A stretch of 64,000 bases of DNA from contig QKBC01000013.1 in assembly GCA_003246205.1 (NCBI GenBank), positions 93,974 through 157,973 of the forward strand, given 5' to 3'. The stretch comes from Flavobacterium haoranii (GTDB taxonomy: Bacteria > Bacteroidota > Bacteroidia > Flavobacteriales > Flavobacteriaceae). Shown here in pieces: positions 9,118-18,332 of this stretch. The notes beneath the pieces were generated by a model, which saw nothing but the letters and a program-made list of their open reading frames with translations, ran no database searches and was not told the DNA's origin. The stretch's first letter is position 1. Every line of letters begins with the position of its first letter. The translations under genes were made by a program, and so were the position numbers.

Positions 9118-9198
9118 TATTTTAGAGCAGTTCTAGGGATCATTATAAAAAAACAAATAGGCTTTTTTGTGATTTATTTGTATTTTTAAAACAAAAAC

Positions 9199-10380
9199 AT
9201 GAGTTTCAACACTACGGTTTTACCTTCTATACTCGATAATGATTTCTATAAATTTACCATGCAAAATGCGGTTATCAAACTATTTCCGTATGCTAAAGCT
9301 CAATACAATTTCATAAATCGCGGGCAACATCCTTTTCCTGAAAGGTTTGCTATTCATTTACGGCAGGCTATTGACCAGATGACTACTTTACAATTGAGTC
9401 AGAAGGAAAAAGATTTTTTACAGGAGAATTGCCCTTATTTAGATCCTACATATCTCGATTTTCTTCAAGGCTACCGATACGATCCTGCTGAAGTGGTTAT
9501 CGAACAAAACGGAACCGATGTGTCGGTCACTATTGAAGGCTATTGGTACAGAACGATCTTGTGGGAAGTCCCCGTTATGGCTCTCATCAGTGAATTGTAC
9601 TATCAATTGACGGGGCAGGAGCGAGAGAATGATGTCAAAGTTATTGAAAGGGTGAATGCTAAAATTTCGAAATATAAAGGATTGGGTATTCAGTTTGCGG
9701 ATTTCGGAACCCGCCGCCGCCATTCTTCGGCAGTACAGGATCTGGTGGTGAAAACATTACAGGAAAAGGGTAAAGGAACTTTTATCGGAACAAGTAATGT
9801 GTATTTGGCTATGAAATACGATACAAAACCAATCGGGACGCATGCCCACGAATGGTTTATGTTTCATGCGGCTAAATACGGATACAAGATGGCAAATATC
9901 ATGGGGCTGGAACATTGGGTAGATGTTTATCGAGGCGATCTGGGAATTGCATTGACTGATACGTTTACCACAGAGGTTTTCTTTGACCAGTTTGATAAAA
10001 AGTTTGCCAAATTATTTGACGGTGTTCGGCATGATTCCGGAGATGCGATAGAATTCGGAGAAAAAACAATAGCACATTATAAAAAATTAGGAATTGATCC
10101 GTTGACCAAAACCATTATTTTTTCGGATGGACTCAATTATGAAAAAGTAGAGCGGATTGCCGAATATTTTAAAGGAAGAATCGGGCTTTCTTTTGGCATC
10201 GGAACTAGTTTGACGAATGATGTCGGATTGAAACCGATGAATATTGTAATCAAAATGATTCAGGCTTTACCTGAAGATAAAAGTTGGACAGGTGTGATAA
10301 AATTATCAGATGAGCCTCATAAACACACAGGAAAGCAAGAAGATATTGAGCTGTCTAAAAGAGTATTACAAATAAATTAA
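9199..10380 (+). CDS. pncB: Nicotinate phosphoribosyltransferase
   Basis: PncB converts nicotinate and PRPP, driven by ATP, to nicotinate mononucleotide, the first step of the Preiss-Handler NAD salvage route. At 393 aa it has the normal bacterial length. The N-terminus SILDNDFYKFTMQNAV is characteristic of the family. FGTRRRHSSAVQD holds the histidine that is transiently phosphorylated (H175 by count). GTHAHEWFM, GVRHDSGDAIEF and the C-terminal FGIGTSLTNDVG phosphate-binding loop follow. It starts 82 bp after the tracrRNA terminator and appears monocistronic, with no visible link to CRISPR. Confidence 0.95.
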   Translation: MSFNTTVLPSILDNDFYKFTMQNAVIKLFPYAKAQYNFINRGQHPFPERFAIHLRQAIDQMTTLQLSQKEKDFLQENCPYLDPTYLDFLQGYRYDPAEVVIEQNGTDVSVTIEGYWYRTILWEVPVMALISELYYQLTGQERENDVKVIERVNAKISKYKGLGIQFADFGTRRRHSSAVQDLVVKTLQEKGKGTFIGTSNVYLAMKYDTKPIGTHAHEWFMFHAAKYGYKMANIMGLEHWVDVYRGDLGIALTDTFTTEVFFDQFDKKFAKLFDGVRHDSGDAIEFGEKTIAHYKKLGIDPLTKTIIFSDGLNYEKVERIAEYFKGRIGLSFGIGTSLTNDVGLKPMNIVIKMIQALPEDKSWTGVIKLSDEPHKHTGKQEDIELSKRVLQIN

Positions 10381-10512
10381 AGGAAGAAACGAATGAAGCA
10401 AATTGTGGAAAGTTAGTTAGGAAGATTTTTAAGAGAATCCCAATAAATAGAAACGTAAAATTTTAGAACAGTAGGGAAAAGAAAATATAAGGGGATTAAA
10501 AAATACCCATTA

Positions 10513-10546
10513 TTGTATAAAAGTTAGGTAGAAATAGTTACTTTTG
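10513..10546 (+). promoter_or_regulatory. Promoter of the serine-palmitoyltransferase-like gene
   Basis: TACTTTTG at 10539-10546 is a perfect -7 box. A TTG lies at 10513-10515, 23 bp upstream, slightly more than the usual 19-21. The ATG follows 28 bp after the box. Confidence 0.5.
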
Positions 10547-10574
10547 TCCCGATTTTTTAATACCGATTCAGATC

Positions 10575-11834
10575 ATGGTAAAAGATTTATTTGAAAGAAT
10601 TCAACAAAATAAAGGTCCTTTAGGAAAGTGGGCTTCACAAGCAGAAGGATATTATGTGTTCCCTAAGTTAGAAGGTGAGTTAGGACCTCACATGAAGTTT
10701 CACGGAAAAGAGATTTTAAATTGGAGTTTGAATGACTATTTAGGATTAGCTAACCATCCTGAAGTTCGTAAAGTAGATGCTCAGGCAGCTGCAGAATGGG
10801 GAGCGGCTTACCCTATGGGAGCCAGAATGATGAGTGGTCACACAACTATTCATGAACAATTACAAAATGAATTAGCCGAATTCGTAGGAAAAGAAGCGGC
10901 TTATTTGTTAAACTTCGGTTATCAGGGAATGGTATCTACAATTGATGCTTTGGTAACGAAAAACGATGTGATCGTATACGATGTAGATTCACATGCTTGC
11001 ATTATTGACGGTGTACGTTTGCACATGGGTAAACGTTTTACGTACAAGCATAACGATTTAGAAAGTATCGAGAAAAATTTAAAACGTGCTACTAAAATGG
11101 CAGAAGAGACCGGAGGAGGAATTTTATTCATCACAGAAGGTGTTTTCGGTATGCGTGGGCAACAAGGTAAACTAAAAGAGATTGTTGCTTTAAAAGAAAA
11201 ATACAACTTTCGTTTGTTAGTAGATGACGCTCACGGTTTTGGTACGTTAGGTAAAACAGGTGCCGGAGCAGGTGAGGAGCAAGGTTGTCAGGATGGAATT
11301 GACGTGTATTTTTCGACTTTTGCTAAATCAATGGCTAGTATCGGTGCATTTATTGCCGGTGATAAAGATATCATTGATTACTTGAAGTACAATTTACGTT
11401 CGCAAATGTTTGCTAAGTCATTGCCGATGATTCAGACGATCGGAGCATTAAGACGTTTGGAAATGTTGCGTACAATGCCGGAATTGAAAGCAAAACTTTG
11501 GGAAAATGTAAATGCTTTACAAAACGGTTTAAAAGAAAGAGGTTTCAATATCGGAGATACCAATACTTGTGTAACTCCTGTGTATTTAGAAGGATCTATT
11601 CCGGAAGCAATGGTAATGGTAAACGATTTACGTGAAAATTACGGTATTTTCTTGTCTATTGTTGTATATCCTGTAATTCCTAAAGGAATTATCTTATTAC
11701 GTATGATTCCTACAGCTTCACATACTTTACAAGATATTGAAGAAACGTTAGCAGCATTTGAAGCTATCCGTGAAAAGTTAACTAACGGAACTTACAAACA
11801 AATAGCAGAAGCTAATGTTGAAAATGTAGAATAA
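10575..11834 (+). CDS. Serine palmitoyltransferase-like alpha-oxoamine synthase
   Basis: This is a 419-aa PLP enzyme of the alpha-oxoamine synthase family (serine palmitoyltransferase, 2-amino-3-ketobutyrate CoA ligase, AONS). LNWSLNDYLGLANHPEV and GARMMSGHTTIHEQLQ open the fold, LLVDDAHGFGTLGKTGAG is the cofactor Asp loop, and STFAKSMASIGAF holds the Schiff-base lysine (K251 by count). The variant TFAKSMA, together with the N-terminal KWASQAEGYYVFPKL, matches my recollection of the Bacteroidota enzymes that condense serine with an acyl-CoA for sphingolipid synthesis. The substrate is therefore an inference from family resemblance. It stands alone, between its own promoter and a terminator. 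Confidence 0.8.
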   Translation: MVKDLFERIQQNKGPLGKWASQAEGYYVFPKLEGELGPHMKFHGKEILNWSLNDYLGLANHPEVRKVDAQAAAEWGAAYPMGARMMSGHTTIHEQLQNELAEFVGKEAAYLLNFGYQGMVSTIDALVTKNDVIVYDVDSHACIIDGVRLHMGKRFTYKHNDLESIEKNLKRATKMAEETGGGILFITEGVFGMRGQQGKLKEIVALKEKYNFRLLVDDAHGFGTLGKTGAGAGEEQGCQDGIDVYFSTFAKSMASIGAFIAGDKDIIDYLKYNLRSQMFAKSLPMIQTIGALRRLEMLRTMPELKAKLWENVNALQNGLKERGFNIGDTNTCVTPVYLEGSIPEAMVMVNDLRENYGIFLSIVVYPVIPKGIILLRMIPTASHTLQDIEETLAAFEAIREKLTNGTYKQIAEANVENVE

Positions 11835-11855
11835 AGTTATTGAATTGAATAAAAC

Positions 11856-11889
11856 AAAAAACCACTTGTTAATTACAAGTGGTTTTTTA
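11856..11889. terminator. Bidirectional rho-independent terminator
   Basis: An AAAACCACTTG / CAAGTGGTTTT stem with a TTAATTA loop is flanked by A and T runs. It separates convergent genes. Confidence 0.85.
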
Positions 11890-11909
11890 TTTCATATTTT
11901 AAATTCATT

Positions 11910-12599
11910 TTATTTCAACTCAAAACTCACTGAAACATTTGCTGTAACTTCAATTTCTCCGATTGCTAAAGTTTCGTTTGGAGCTGCATCAGCCATTTCA
12001 GCTACAGCATACGTTTTATAAACCGGTCGAGGATAGTTAACTTGAGAATTATCGCTTATTTGCAAAGCTTTGCCTACCTTTTGATTCAAAACAGAAACAT
12101 AATCTTCTGCTTTCTTCTTAGCATCTAACATTGCTTTTATACGAGCTTCTGATTGGTATTGTTCTATTTTAGACGATTTGAATTCCACTCCCTGAATAGT
12201 ATTCACTCCGGCATCTACTAAACTCATCATCAAAGCATCATATTTTTTAAGATCTTTCAGATGTATGGTAATGGTTTGACTGGCTACATAATTATATTTT
12301 TTTTGATTGTAGTCATAATTTTTGCGCAAAGAAACGTTTTGCGTTTGATAATCATTGGCTGCAATACCGTTTTTCTTAATAGTTTTAATGATGGCATCTA
12401 CTGTATCATCATTTTTCTTTTTTACTTCTGTAGCATCTTTTCCTGTATTTTCAACACCTAGAGTAATGACAGCCTGATCCGGTGCTACTTTTATTTTACC
12501 TTCTCCGCTAACTGAGATTTGAGGAATCGGTTCCTGAACTTGATTTTGAGCCATCATACTTGTTGTAACTAATGTTAAGATTAAAACTAATTTTTTCAT
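11910..12599 (-). CDS. SIMPL-domain (DUF541) secreted protein
   Basis: This 229-aa protein has a signal peptide (MKKLVLILTLVTTSMMAQ) and a single SIMPL/DUF541 domain. ISVSGEGKIKVAPDQAVITL is the typical first strand pair. The helical middle (ARIKAMLDAKKKAEDYVSVL) and the end IEVTANVSVSFELK are also standard. It probably acts in the periplasm; the biochemical function of this family is poorly defined. It is followed by a terminator and lies 48 bp downstream of a rhomboid gene in the same direction, so the two may be cotranscribed. Confidence 0.85.
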   Translation of the reverse strand: MKKLVLILTLVTTSMMAQNQVQEPIPQISVSGEGKIKVAPDQAVITLGVENTGKDATEVKKKNDDTVDAIIKTIKKNGIAANDYQTQNVSLRKNYDYNQKKYNYVASQTITIHLKDLKKYDALMMSLVDAGVNTIQGVEFKSSKIEQYQSEARIKAMLDAKKKAEDYVSVLNQKVGKALQISDNSQVNYPRPVYKTYAVAEMADAAPNETLAIGEIEVTANVSVSFELK

Positions 12600-12647
12600 A
12601 CTGTATTTGTTTTTTTAGATAATTTATCCAATTGTCATGCCAAAACC

Positions 12648-13286
12648 TTATAGCTTATTGTTTTTATGCAAATAAAAAAGTATAATAATAGGTATTGTCA
12701 ACAAAATCACCATTTTAGTATTAGTCACTAACATAGATGGTTCTTTCAATAAGGTTAACAAATATCCTGCAATTGCTCCTCCAAAGTGAGCTGTGTGCCC
12801 GATATTATCATTTTTAGCACGCATTCCGTAAATAGAATATAACAAATAACCAATTCCGAAAAGATACCCTGGAATAGGAATGACAAAAAATAAACCTAAA
12901 GTCATATTCGGGTATAGCAGTATAGAGCTGTAAATTATTCCGGTTACTGCTCCGGAAGCACCAACTGCCCGGTAATAATATTCGTCTTTATGTAAATATA
13001 AAGTCAGTAAATTTCCGGCAATTAAGCTTCCGAAATAAATGTACAGAAAATACATATTCCCTAAAGTTTGGGTAACAACCGGAGCGAAAAAATACAAGGT
13101 CAGCATATTAAATGCAAGATGCATAATATCAACATGCAAAAAGCCGCTGGTTAGTATCCTGATCTGTTCGCCTGCTTTAACGCTTCCCACGTGAAACTCA
13201 TATTTTCTGAAGAATTCAGGATCATTAAACCCTTTAAAACTCACTAAAACATTGATTCCTATAATAACCAGTAAGAAAATATCCAT
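12648..13286 (-). CDS. Rhomboid-family intramembrane serine protease
   Basis: At 212 aa this protein has about six hydrophobic segments. The catalytic serine is in GASGAVTG (S111) and the partner histidine in HTAHFGGAIAG (H167). The loop HVDIMHLAFNML is the conserved His/Asn region of the first core helices. Rhomboids cleave transmembrane substrates within the inner membrane; the substrate cannot be inferred. Both catalytic residues are present, so it should be active. It is read in the same direction as the SIMPL protein gene. Confidence 0.9.
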   Translation of the reverse strand: MDIFLLVIIGINVLVSFKGFNDPEFFRKYEFHVGSVKAGEQIRILTSGFLHVDIMHLAFNMLTLYFFAPVVTQTLGNMYFLYIYFGSLIAGNLLTLYLHKDEYYYRAVGASGAVTGIIYSSILLYPNMTLGLFFVIPIPGYLFGIGYLLYSIYGMRAKNDNIGHTAHFGGAIAGYLLTLLKEPSMLVTNTKMVILLTIPIIILFYLHKNNKL

Positions 13287-13372
13287 TGATTCTTTTTTCC
13301 GTAAAATTACTAATAGTTAATTTATTTTAAAACTACTTTAAAAAAAGTATTTTTGTAAAAAGTTTTAAATAC

Positions 13373-14251
13373 ATGCAGCGTATTGCCTATTATCTTGCTT
13401 ATCCGTTATTATGGCTAGTTTCTATACTTCCTTTTCCAATATTTTATTTCGTTTCTGATTGTATAAAAGTACTTGTTTATAACATTATAGGTTATCGTAA
13501 AAGAACAGTTAGATCTAATATAAAACTGGCTTTTCCGGATTTGAGCAAAAAAGAAAGATTAGCTATTGAAAAAAAGTCATACCGTCATTTATGTGATATG
13601 TTTATGGAAATGGTTAAAACCATGACCATTTCTAAAAAAGAAATTCAAAAACGTTTTACCTTTACTAATCTGGATTTATTTAAAGAATATGAAGATAAAG
13701 GCAAAAGTATTATTCTTTTTTATGCACATTATGCCAGTTGGGAATGGTCTGTAACTTTGGGAACTTATATAAGGTTTAAAGGATACGGTATTTACAAAAG
13801 AATTAAGAATCCGTATTTTGATCATTTGATGAGAAGTATTCGTTCTCGTTTTGATGCCACTTTGGTAGATACCAAACATACCGTAAAAGAAGTAACAGAA
13901 AATCAAAACAAAGGAATTCAGGGCGTTTATGGGTTCATTAGTGACCAAACACCCGGAAGTGGCAGTAAAGCTAAATATTGGGATACTTTTTTAGGACAGG
14001 AAGTACCTATTCATATTGGAGGAGAAATGTTGGCAAGACATCTGGATATGAATGTTCTTTATATGAAAGTGAAGAAGTTGAAACGCGGTTATTATGAAGC
14101 CACTTTTATTCCGATAACAGATAATAATATCGAAACATTACCGGAATTTGAAGTAAGCCGACGCTTTATCAGAGAAGTGGAAAAACAAATTTACGAAGCT
14201 CCGGAATATTATTTCTGGACTCACAAACGTTGGAAATTTAAAAAGGATTAA
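13373..14251 (+). CDS. LpxL/HtrB-like lipid acyltransferase
   Basis: This 292-aa protein has an N-terminal membrane anchor (LAYPLLWLVSILPFPIFYFV) and the H(X4)E acyltransferase motif in FYAHYASWEW (H119, E124). GFISDQTPGSGSKAKYWDTF and ATFIPITDN are later family motifs. It belongs to the lysophospholipid/lipid A late acyltransferases and probably transfers an acyl chain to a lipid A precursor or another membrane lipid. In Bacteroidota close relatives also act in aminolipid synthesis, so the acceptor is uncertain. It has a terminator directly after it. Confidence 0.85.
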   Translation: MQRIAYYLAYPLLWLVSILPFPIFYFVSDCIKVLVYNIIGYRKRTVRSNIKLAFPDLSKKERLAIEKKSYRHLCDMFMEMVKTMTISKKEIQKRFTFTNLDLFKEYEDKGKSIILFYAHYASWEWSVTLGTYIRFKGYGIYKRIKNPYFDHLMRSIRSRFDATLVDTKHTVKEVTENQNKGIQGVYGFISDQTPGSGSKAKYWDTFLGQEVPIHIGGEMLARHLDMNVLYMKVKKLKRGYYEATFIPITDNNIETLPEFEVSRRFIREVEKQIYEAPEYYFWTHKRWKFKKD

Positions 14252-14253
14252 GC

Positions 14254-14283
14254 AAAAAAGGATGGTTTTGTACCATCCTTTTT
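14254..14283. terminator. Rho-independent terminator
   Basis: An AAAAAGGATGG / CCATCCTTTTT stem lies between two convergent genes and can serve both. Confidence 0.85.
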
Positions 14284-14287
14284 ACTT

Positions 14288-15772
14288 TTATAGAGTGAAC
14301 CAATTTTCTATTGTTTCGTGAATATTGTCTTGGGCTTCTTTATGAGTAAATTCATTAGTTTTACAGTTGTAGGAGTAATCTTTAGCCCATTCTTTGTGAT
14401 GTTCGGCCAATGCAATAATGCAATCACAAACATATTCAATCTCGGCATTAGTAGTTGTAGGGTGAATCGACATGCGAATCCAACCTGGTTTGTGTTCTAG
14501 ATCTCCGGCTGAAATCTGGCATACAATATCATGGGAAGTCTCTTGGTCAACATGCAATAAATAATGGCCGTATGTTCCAGCACAACTGCAGCCACCACGA
14601 GTTTGGATACCAAATCGGTCGTTTAATAATTTTACCCCTAGATTGTAATGCAGATCGTCAATGTAGAACGATATTACACCTAATCTATCCTGATGTTGGG
14701 GTGCTAAGATATTAATGTTCGGAATATTTTGTAAACGGCTGAAAATATAGGCTACCAGTTCATGCTCGCGTTCTAAGATTTTATCCACTCCCATTTTATC
14801 TTTTAACTCAATAGCCAAAGCCGTTTTAATAACCTGTAAAAAACCAGGAGTCCCGCCATCTTCTCTATCTTCAATACTGTCAATATACTGGTGTTCTCCC
14901 CATGGATTGGTCCATTTTACTGTTCCTCCGCCCGGGCAATCCGGGACGTTATTCTTGTATAGATTTTTATTAAAAACCATGACACCGCAAGTTCCGGGAC
15001 CTCCTAAAAATTTATGCGGCGAAAAGAAAATAGCATCCAGATACGATTCTTGATCTTCAGGGTGCATGTTGATTTCCACATAAGGCCCCGAACAGGCAAA
15101 GTCAACAAAACAAACGCCATTGTATTGGTGCATTAATTTTGCTACCTCATAATAAGGTGTTTTAATCCCTGTAACATTAGAACATGAAGTAATTGACGCA
15201 ATTTTAAAACTTCTGTCTTTATATTTTTCTAGTAACTGTTTAAAATTTTCCAAGCAAAATAAGCCTTCCTCATTTGCCGGTACAACCACAACATCAGCAA
15301 TAGTTTCTATCCATGATGTTTGATTGGAATGGTGTTCCATGTGTGAAATAAACACGATAGGTTTCACTGCCTGAGGAATATGTGCAAACTCCCTTAAGTT
15401 TTCAGGAACACGTAGCCCCAGAATTCGTTGTAACTTATTTACGACACCGGTCATTCCGGTTCCGTGTGTTATTAAAACATCATCTTCATTTGCATGAACA
15501 TGCTCTTTGATAATATGGCGTGCTTTGTGGTAGGCTAAGGTCATAGCCGTTCCGGTAATAGAAGTCTCGGTATGAGTATTGGCAACAAATGGACCGAAAT
15601 CGTGTAGCATTTTTTCTTCAATAGGTCTGTACAAACGTCCGCTGGCTGTCCAATCGGTATAAATGATTTTCTTTTGACCGAAAGGAGAGGAAAATGTTTG
15701 ATCTGCTCCGACAATTTCTTTTCGAAAAGTTTCAAAATACGTTTCCAGTTGCGATTGTGTTGTTGTTGCCAT
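14288..15772 (-). CDS. Class V aminotransferase / cysteine-desulfurase-like PLP enzyme
   Basis: The frame is open back to an ATG at 15802, but a -7 promoter box overlaps that region, so the ATG at 15772 (MATTTQSQLETYF) is chosen, giving 494 aa. Class V signatures are THGTGMTGVVNKLQ, ITSCSNVTGIKTPYYEV, FVDFACSGPYVEIN and FFSPHKFLGGPGTCGVMVF with the PLP lysine. The loop RGGCSCAGTYGHYLL holds cysteines where desulfurases carry the persulfide-forming Cys, flanked by family-specific inserts. At about 490 aa it is longer than IscS or SufS, matching a separate subfamily seen in many bacteria. Its sulfur acceptor and role are unknown. No Isc or Suf genes are adjacent. Confidence 0.85.
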   Translation of the reverse strand: MATTTQSQLETYFETFRKEIVGADQTFSSPFGQKKIIYTDWTASGRLYRPIEEKMLHDFGPFVANTHTETSITGTAMTLAYHKARHIIKEHVHANEDDVLITHGTGMTGVVNKLQRILGLRVPENLREFAHIPQAVKPIVFISHMEHHSNQTSWIETIADVVVVPANEEGLFCLENFKQLLEKYKDRSFKIASITSCSNVTGIKTPYYEVAKLMHQYNGVCFVDFACSGPYVEINMHPEDQESYLDAIFFSPHKFLGGPGTCGVMVFNKNLYKNNVPDCPGGGTVKWTNPWGEHQYIDSIEDREDGGTPGFLQVIKTALAIELKDKMGVDKILEREHELVAYIFSRLQNIPNINILAPQHQDRLGVISFYIDDLHYNLGVKLLNDRFGIQTRGGCSCAGTYGHYLLHVDQETSHDIVCQISAGDLEHKPGWIRMSIHPTTTNAEIEYVCDCIIALAEHHKEWAKDYSYNCKTNEFTHKEAQDNIHETIENWFTL

Positions 15773-15791
15773 TCCTAAAAAAATTTGTCTC

Positions 15792-15799
15792 CAAAGATA
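15792..15799 (-). promoter_or_regulatory. -7 promoter box that decides the start of the aminotransferase gene
   Basis: TATCTTTG on the minus strand is a perfect TAnnTTTG box, 20 bp before the ATG at 15772. The earlier ATG at 15802 lies upstream of the box and would not be transcribed from it. Confidence 0.55.
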
Positions 15800-15859
15800 C
15801 ATTTTTTTGAAGATTTTAAAGTGATCCTAGTGCCAATTTTGTAACTTTGACAAAAAGCT

Positions 15860-17425
15860 ATGCAACTTTCCGTAAATACTATTTTCACAGAAAAGCTTCC
15901 TGCCGATCCTGATACAACTAATGAAATCCGACAGGTTTATGAAGCCATGTTTTCTTATGTGACTCCGAAAGTTCCTTTAAGCCCTAAACTAGTTCATGCT
16001 TCAACTGAAGTGGCCGATTTGATCGGGTTATCTGGAGAATCTGTAGGTTCTGATGATTTTATTGCTGTTTTCTCTGGGAAAAAAGTTGTAGAAGGAACTA
16101 AACCTTTTGCTATGTGTTATGGTGGACACCAATTCGGAAACTGGGCAGGACAATTGGGTGACGGTAGAGCTATTAATTTATTTGAAATAGAGAATCAAGG
16201 ACAAAACTTGATGGTTCAACTCAAAGGTGCCGGAAAAACTCCCTATTCCCGCAGAGGAGATGGCTTAGCAGTGTTACGGTCTTCTATTCGTGAACATTTG
16301 TGTAGCGAGGCTATGTATCATTTAGGAGTTCCTACTACACGGTCGCTCAGCGTCATGGAAACCGGTGAAAAGGTATTGCGAGATATTTTATATAATGGTA
16401 ATGCAGCTTACGAAAAGGGAGCCGTTGTTTGCCGTATAGCACCTAGTTTCATCCGTTTTGGAAATTTTGAAATTTTCGCAGCGCGACAAGATCTAAAAAA
16501 TCTTAAACTATTAGCTGATTTTTGTATTGAAACCTATTTTCCGTCAATTATAGTAACCGGAAAGGAAAAATATATTGCTTTTTTTCAGGAAATAGCAACA
16601 AGTACTAAAGAGTTACTCATTCACTGGCAACGTGTGGGTTTTGTTCATGGTGTTATGAATACCGATAATATGTCAATTCACGGCATTACAATAGATTACG
16701 GTCCGTATGGTTGGCTGGAAGGTTACGATCCGCATTGGACGCCCAATACTACAGATGCAGAAGGCAAACGTTACCGTTTCGGAAATCAGCCGCATATTGC
16801 TCTTTGGAACTTACTGCAGTTAGCTAATGCTTTATATCCGTTAATTGAAGATGTAAAAGCTTTGGAACAGATTTTAGAGAACTTTAATAGTGAGTTTCAA
16901 TCTGATTTTAATGATATGATGCTGGATAAATTAGGACTTACTGAACGTAATGCAGAAAATGAAAATCTTATTCATCAATTATTAATTACGTTGCAGGAGA
17001 CGGAAACAGACATGACTATTTTTTATCGTTTGTTAGCGAATATCTCTAAAGAAGACACTGAAACTGAAGCCTTGTCAAAAATAAAGTTTGCCTTTTACCA
17101 AGAAACAGAAATAAAAAATGCTGTACAAGAAACATGGCATTTTTGGCTTTCCTTATATCTCAATAACTTAAAGAAAGAAACCACAAATGATTCTGAACGT
17201 AAGCAGAAGATGAATAAGATAAATCCTAAATATGTGTTACGCAATTATATGGCACAACTGGCTATTGAGGCAGCTGAAAAAGAGGATTATTCATTAGTCA
17301 GTGAATTAGCGGAACTTTTAAAACATCCGTATGACGAACAACCGGAATATGAAAAGTGGTTTGCTAAAAGACCTGATTGGGCACGAACAAAAATTGGTTG
17401 TTCTATGTTAAGTTGCAGCTCATAA
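15860..17425 (+). CDS. selO: Protein adenylyltransferase SelO (YdiU/UPF0061)
   Basis: SelO is a pseudokinase-fold enzyme that transfers AMP from ATP to protein Ser, Thr or Tyr residues, with a role in redox stress. At 521 aa it has normal length. GGHQFGNWAGQLGDGRAIN and VQLKGAGKTPYSRRGDG form the nucleotide site. HGVMNTDNMSIHG and IDYGPYGWLEGYDP hold the metal-binding Asn and Asp. The C-terminus ends GCSMLSCSS; in eukaryotic homologues this tail carries selenocysteine, here it is Cys. TAACTTTG at 15842-15849 could be its -7 box, leaving a very short leader. SRPBCC and VOC genes follow on the same strand. Confidence 0.95.
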   Translation: MQLSVNTIFTEKLPADPDTTNEIRQVYEAMFSYVTPKVPLSPKLVHASTEVADLIGLSGESVGSDDFIAVFSGKKVVEGTKPFAMCYGGHQFGNWAGQLGDGRAINLFEIENQGQNLMVQLKGAGKTPYSRRGDGLAVLRSSIREHLCSEAMYHLGVPTTRSLSVMETGEKVLRDILYNGNAAYEKGAVVCRIAPSFIRFGNFEIFAARQDLKNLKLLADFCIETYFPSIIVTGKEKYIAFFQEIATSTKELLIHWQRVGFVHGVMNTDNMSIHGITIDYGPYGWLEGYDPHWTPNTTDAEGKRYRFGNQPHIALWNLLQLANALYPLIEDVKALEQILENFNSEFQSDFNDMMLDKLGLTERNAENENLIHQLLITLQETETDMTIFYRLLANISKEDTETEALSKIKFAFYQETEIKNAVQETWHFWLSLYLNNLKKETTNDSERKQKMNKINPKYVLRNYMAQLAIEAAEKEDYSLVSELAELLKHPYDEQPEYEKWFAKRPDWARTKIGCSMLSCSS

Positions 17426-17472
17426 TTCAAAAAAATAATTGTAGCTTTAAACGATCTAATTGCAGATAAAGT

Positions 17473-18309
17473 ATGAAGCAAATCACATTTTCAACAACGA
17501 TTAATGCTCCGGCGGAAAAAGTTTGGTTTTGTTTATGGAACAGAGCTAATTACGAGAATTGGACTAGTGTTTTTTCAGAAGGCTCTTATGCGCTTTCTGA
17601 TTGGAACAAAGGAAGTAAGATCTATTTCTTGATGCCAAAAGGAGACGGAATGTTTTCTATTATAACAGAGATGATTCCCAATCAGCAAATGAGTTTTCAT
17701 CATAAAGGTGAAATTAAAAACTTTGAAGAGCAGGAAGTTAAAAATGAGTGGACCGACTCTGATGAAAGTTATTTCCTTAATGAAGAAAATGGGGTTACTA
17801 CATTAAAAGCTATCGCAACTATTGATGAAAAATGGGAATCTTTTTTTGATTCTACTTTTCCGAAAGCTTTAGAAAAGATAAAATCAGATGCAGAGAACGG
17901 AACTGTAAAAAATATTACGGTACAAACTTTAATTGATAAACCATTGGAAGAAGTTTGGAATAAGTATACGCAACCGGAACATATTGTCAATTGGAATTTT
18001 GCTTCTGATGATTGGCATTGTCCTGCTGCTACAAACGATTTAAAAACCGGCGGACAATTTTCATATACAATGAGCTCTAAAGACGGAAGTATGAGCTTTG
18101 ACCTGAAAGGAAACTATACAAAAGTTGTTCCTTATAAGATCATTGCATTCTGTTTAGAAGACGGTAGAAAAGTATGGACCGAGTTTGTGTCCTTTAACGG
18201 TCAAACATTGGTTTCCGGGAGTTTTGAACCGGAGAGTACTCATTCTGTTTTTATGCAACGCGATGGCTGGCAGAGTATTTTAAATAACTTTAAAAAATAT
18301 TGTTCATAA
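17473..18309 (+). CDS. Tandem SRPBCC (AHSA1-like) domain protein
   Basis: The 278 residues contain two START/AHSA1-type domains in a row. The first begins ITFSTTINAPAEKVWFCLWN, the second, from about residue 138, begins ITVQTLIDKPLEEVWNKYTQ. Each opens with the family's I(N/D)xPxExVW motif. The second domain is the more canonical (PEHIVNWNFASDDWHCP, GRKVWTEFVSFNG, QRDGWQSILNNFKKYC). These domains bind hydrophobic ligands in a deep cavity; no ligand can be assigned. It starts 47 bp after selO and is followed at 23 bp by a VOC-family gene, so the two small proteins are probably cotranscribed. Confidence 0.85.
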   Translation: MKQITFSTTINAPAEKVWFCLWNRANYENWTSVFSEGSYALSDWNKGSKIYFLMPKGDGMFSIITEMIPNQQMSFHHKGEIKNFEEQEVKNEWTDSDESYFLNEENGVTTLKAIATIDEKWESFFDSTFPKALEKIKSDAENGTVKNITVQTLIDKPLEEVWNKYTQPEHIVNWNFASDDWHCPAATNDLKTGGQFSYTMSSKDGSMSFDLKGNYTKVVPYKIIAFCLEDGRKVWTEFVSFNGQTLVSGSFEPESTHSVFMQRDGWQSILNNFKKYCS

Positions 18310-18332
18310 ATAAAAACTAAACTAATAAAACT

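Noticed and set aside
2098..9120. Mobile element carrying the CRISPR locus
   Set aside because: No transposase, integrase, terminal inverted repeats or target duplication seen at the borders; the tRNA-Tyr gene is 17 kb away.
15773..15802. Earlier ATG for the class V aminotransferase (MYLWRQIFLG)
   Set aside because: The codons overlap a perfect -7 box (TATCTTTG), so a transcript from that promoter would start after the ATG.
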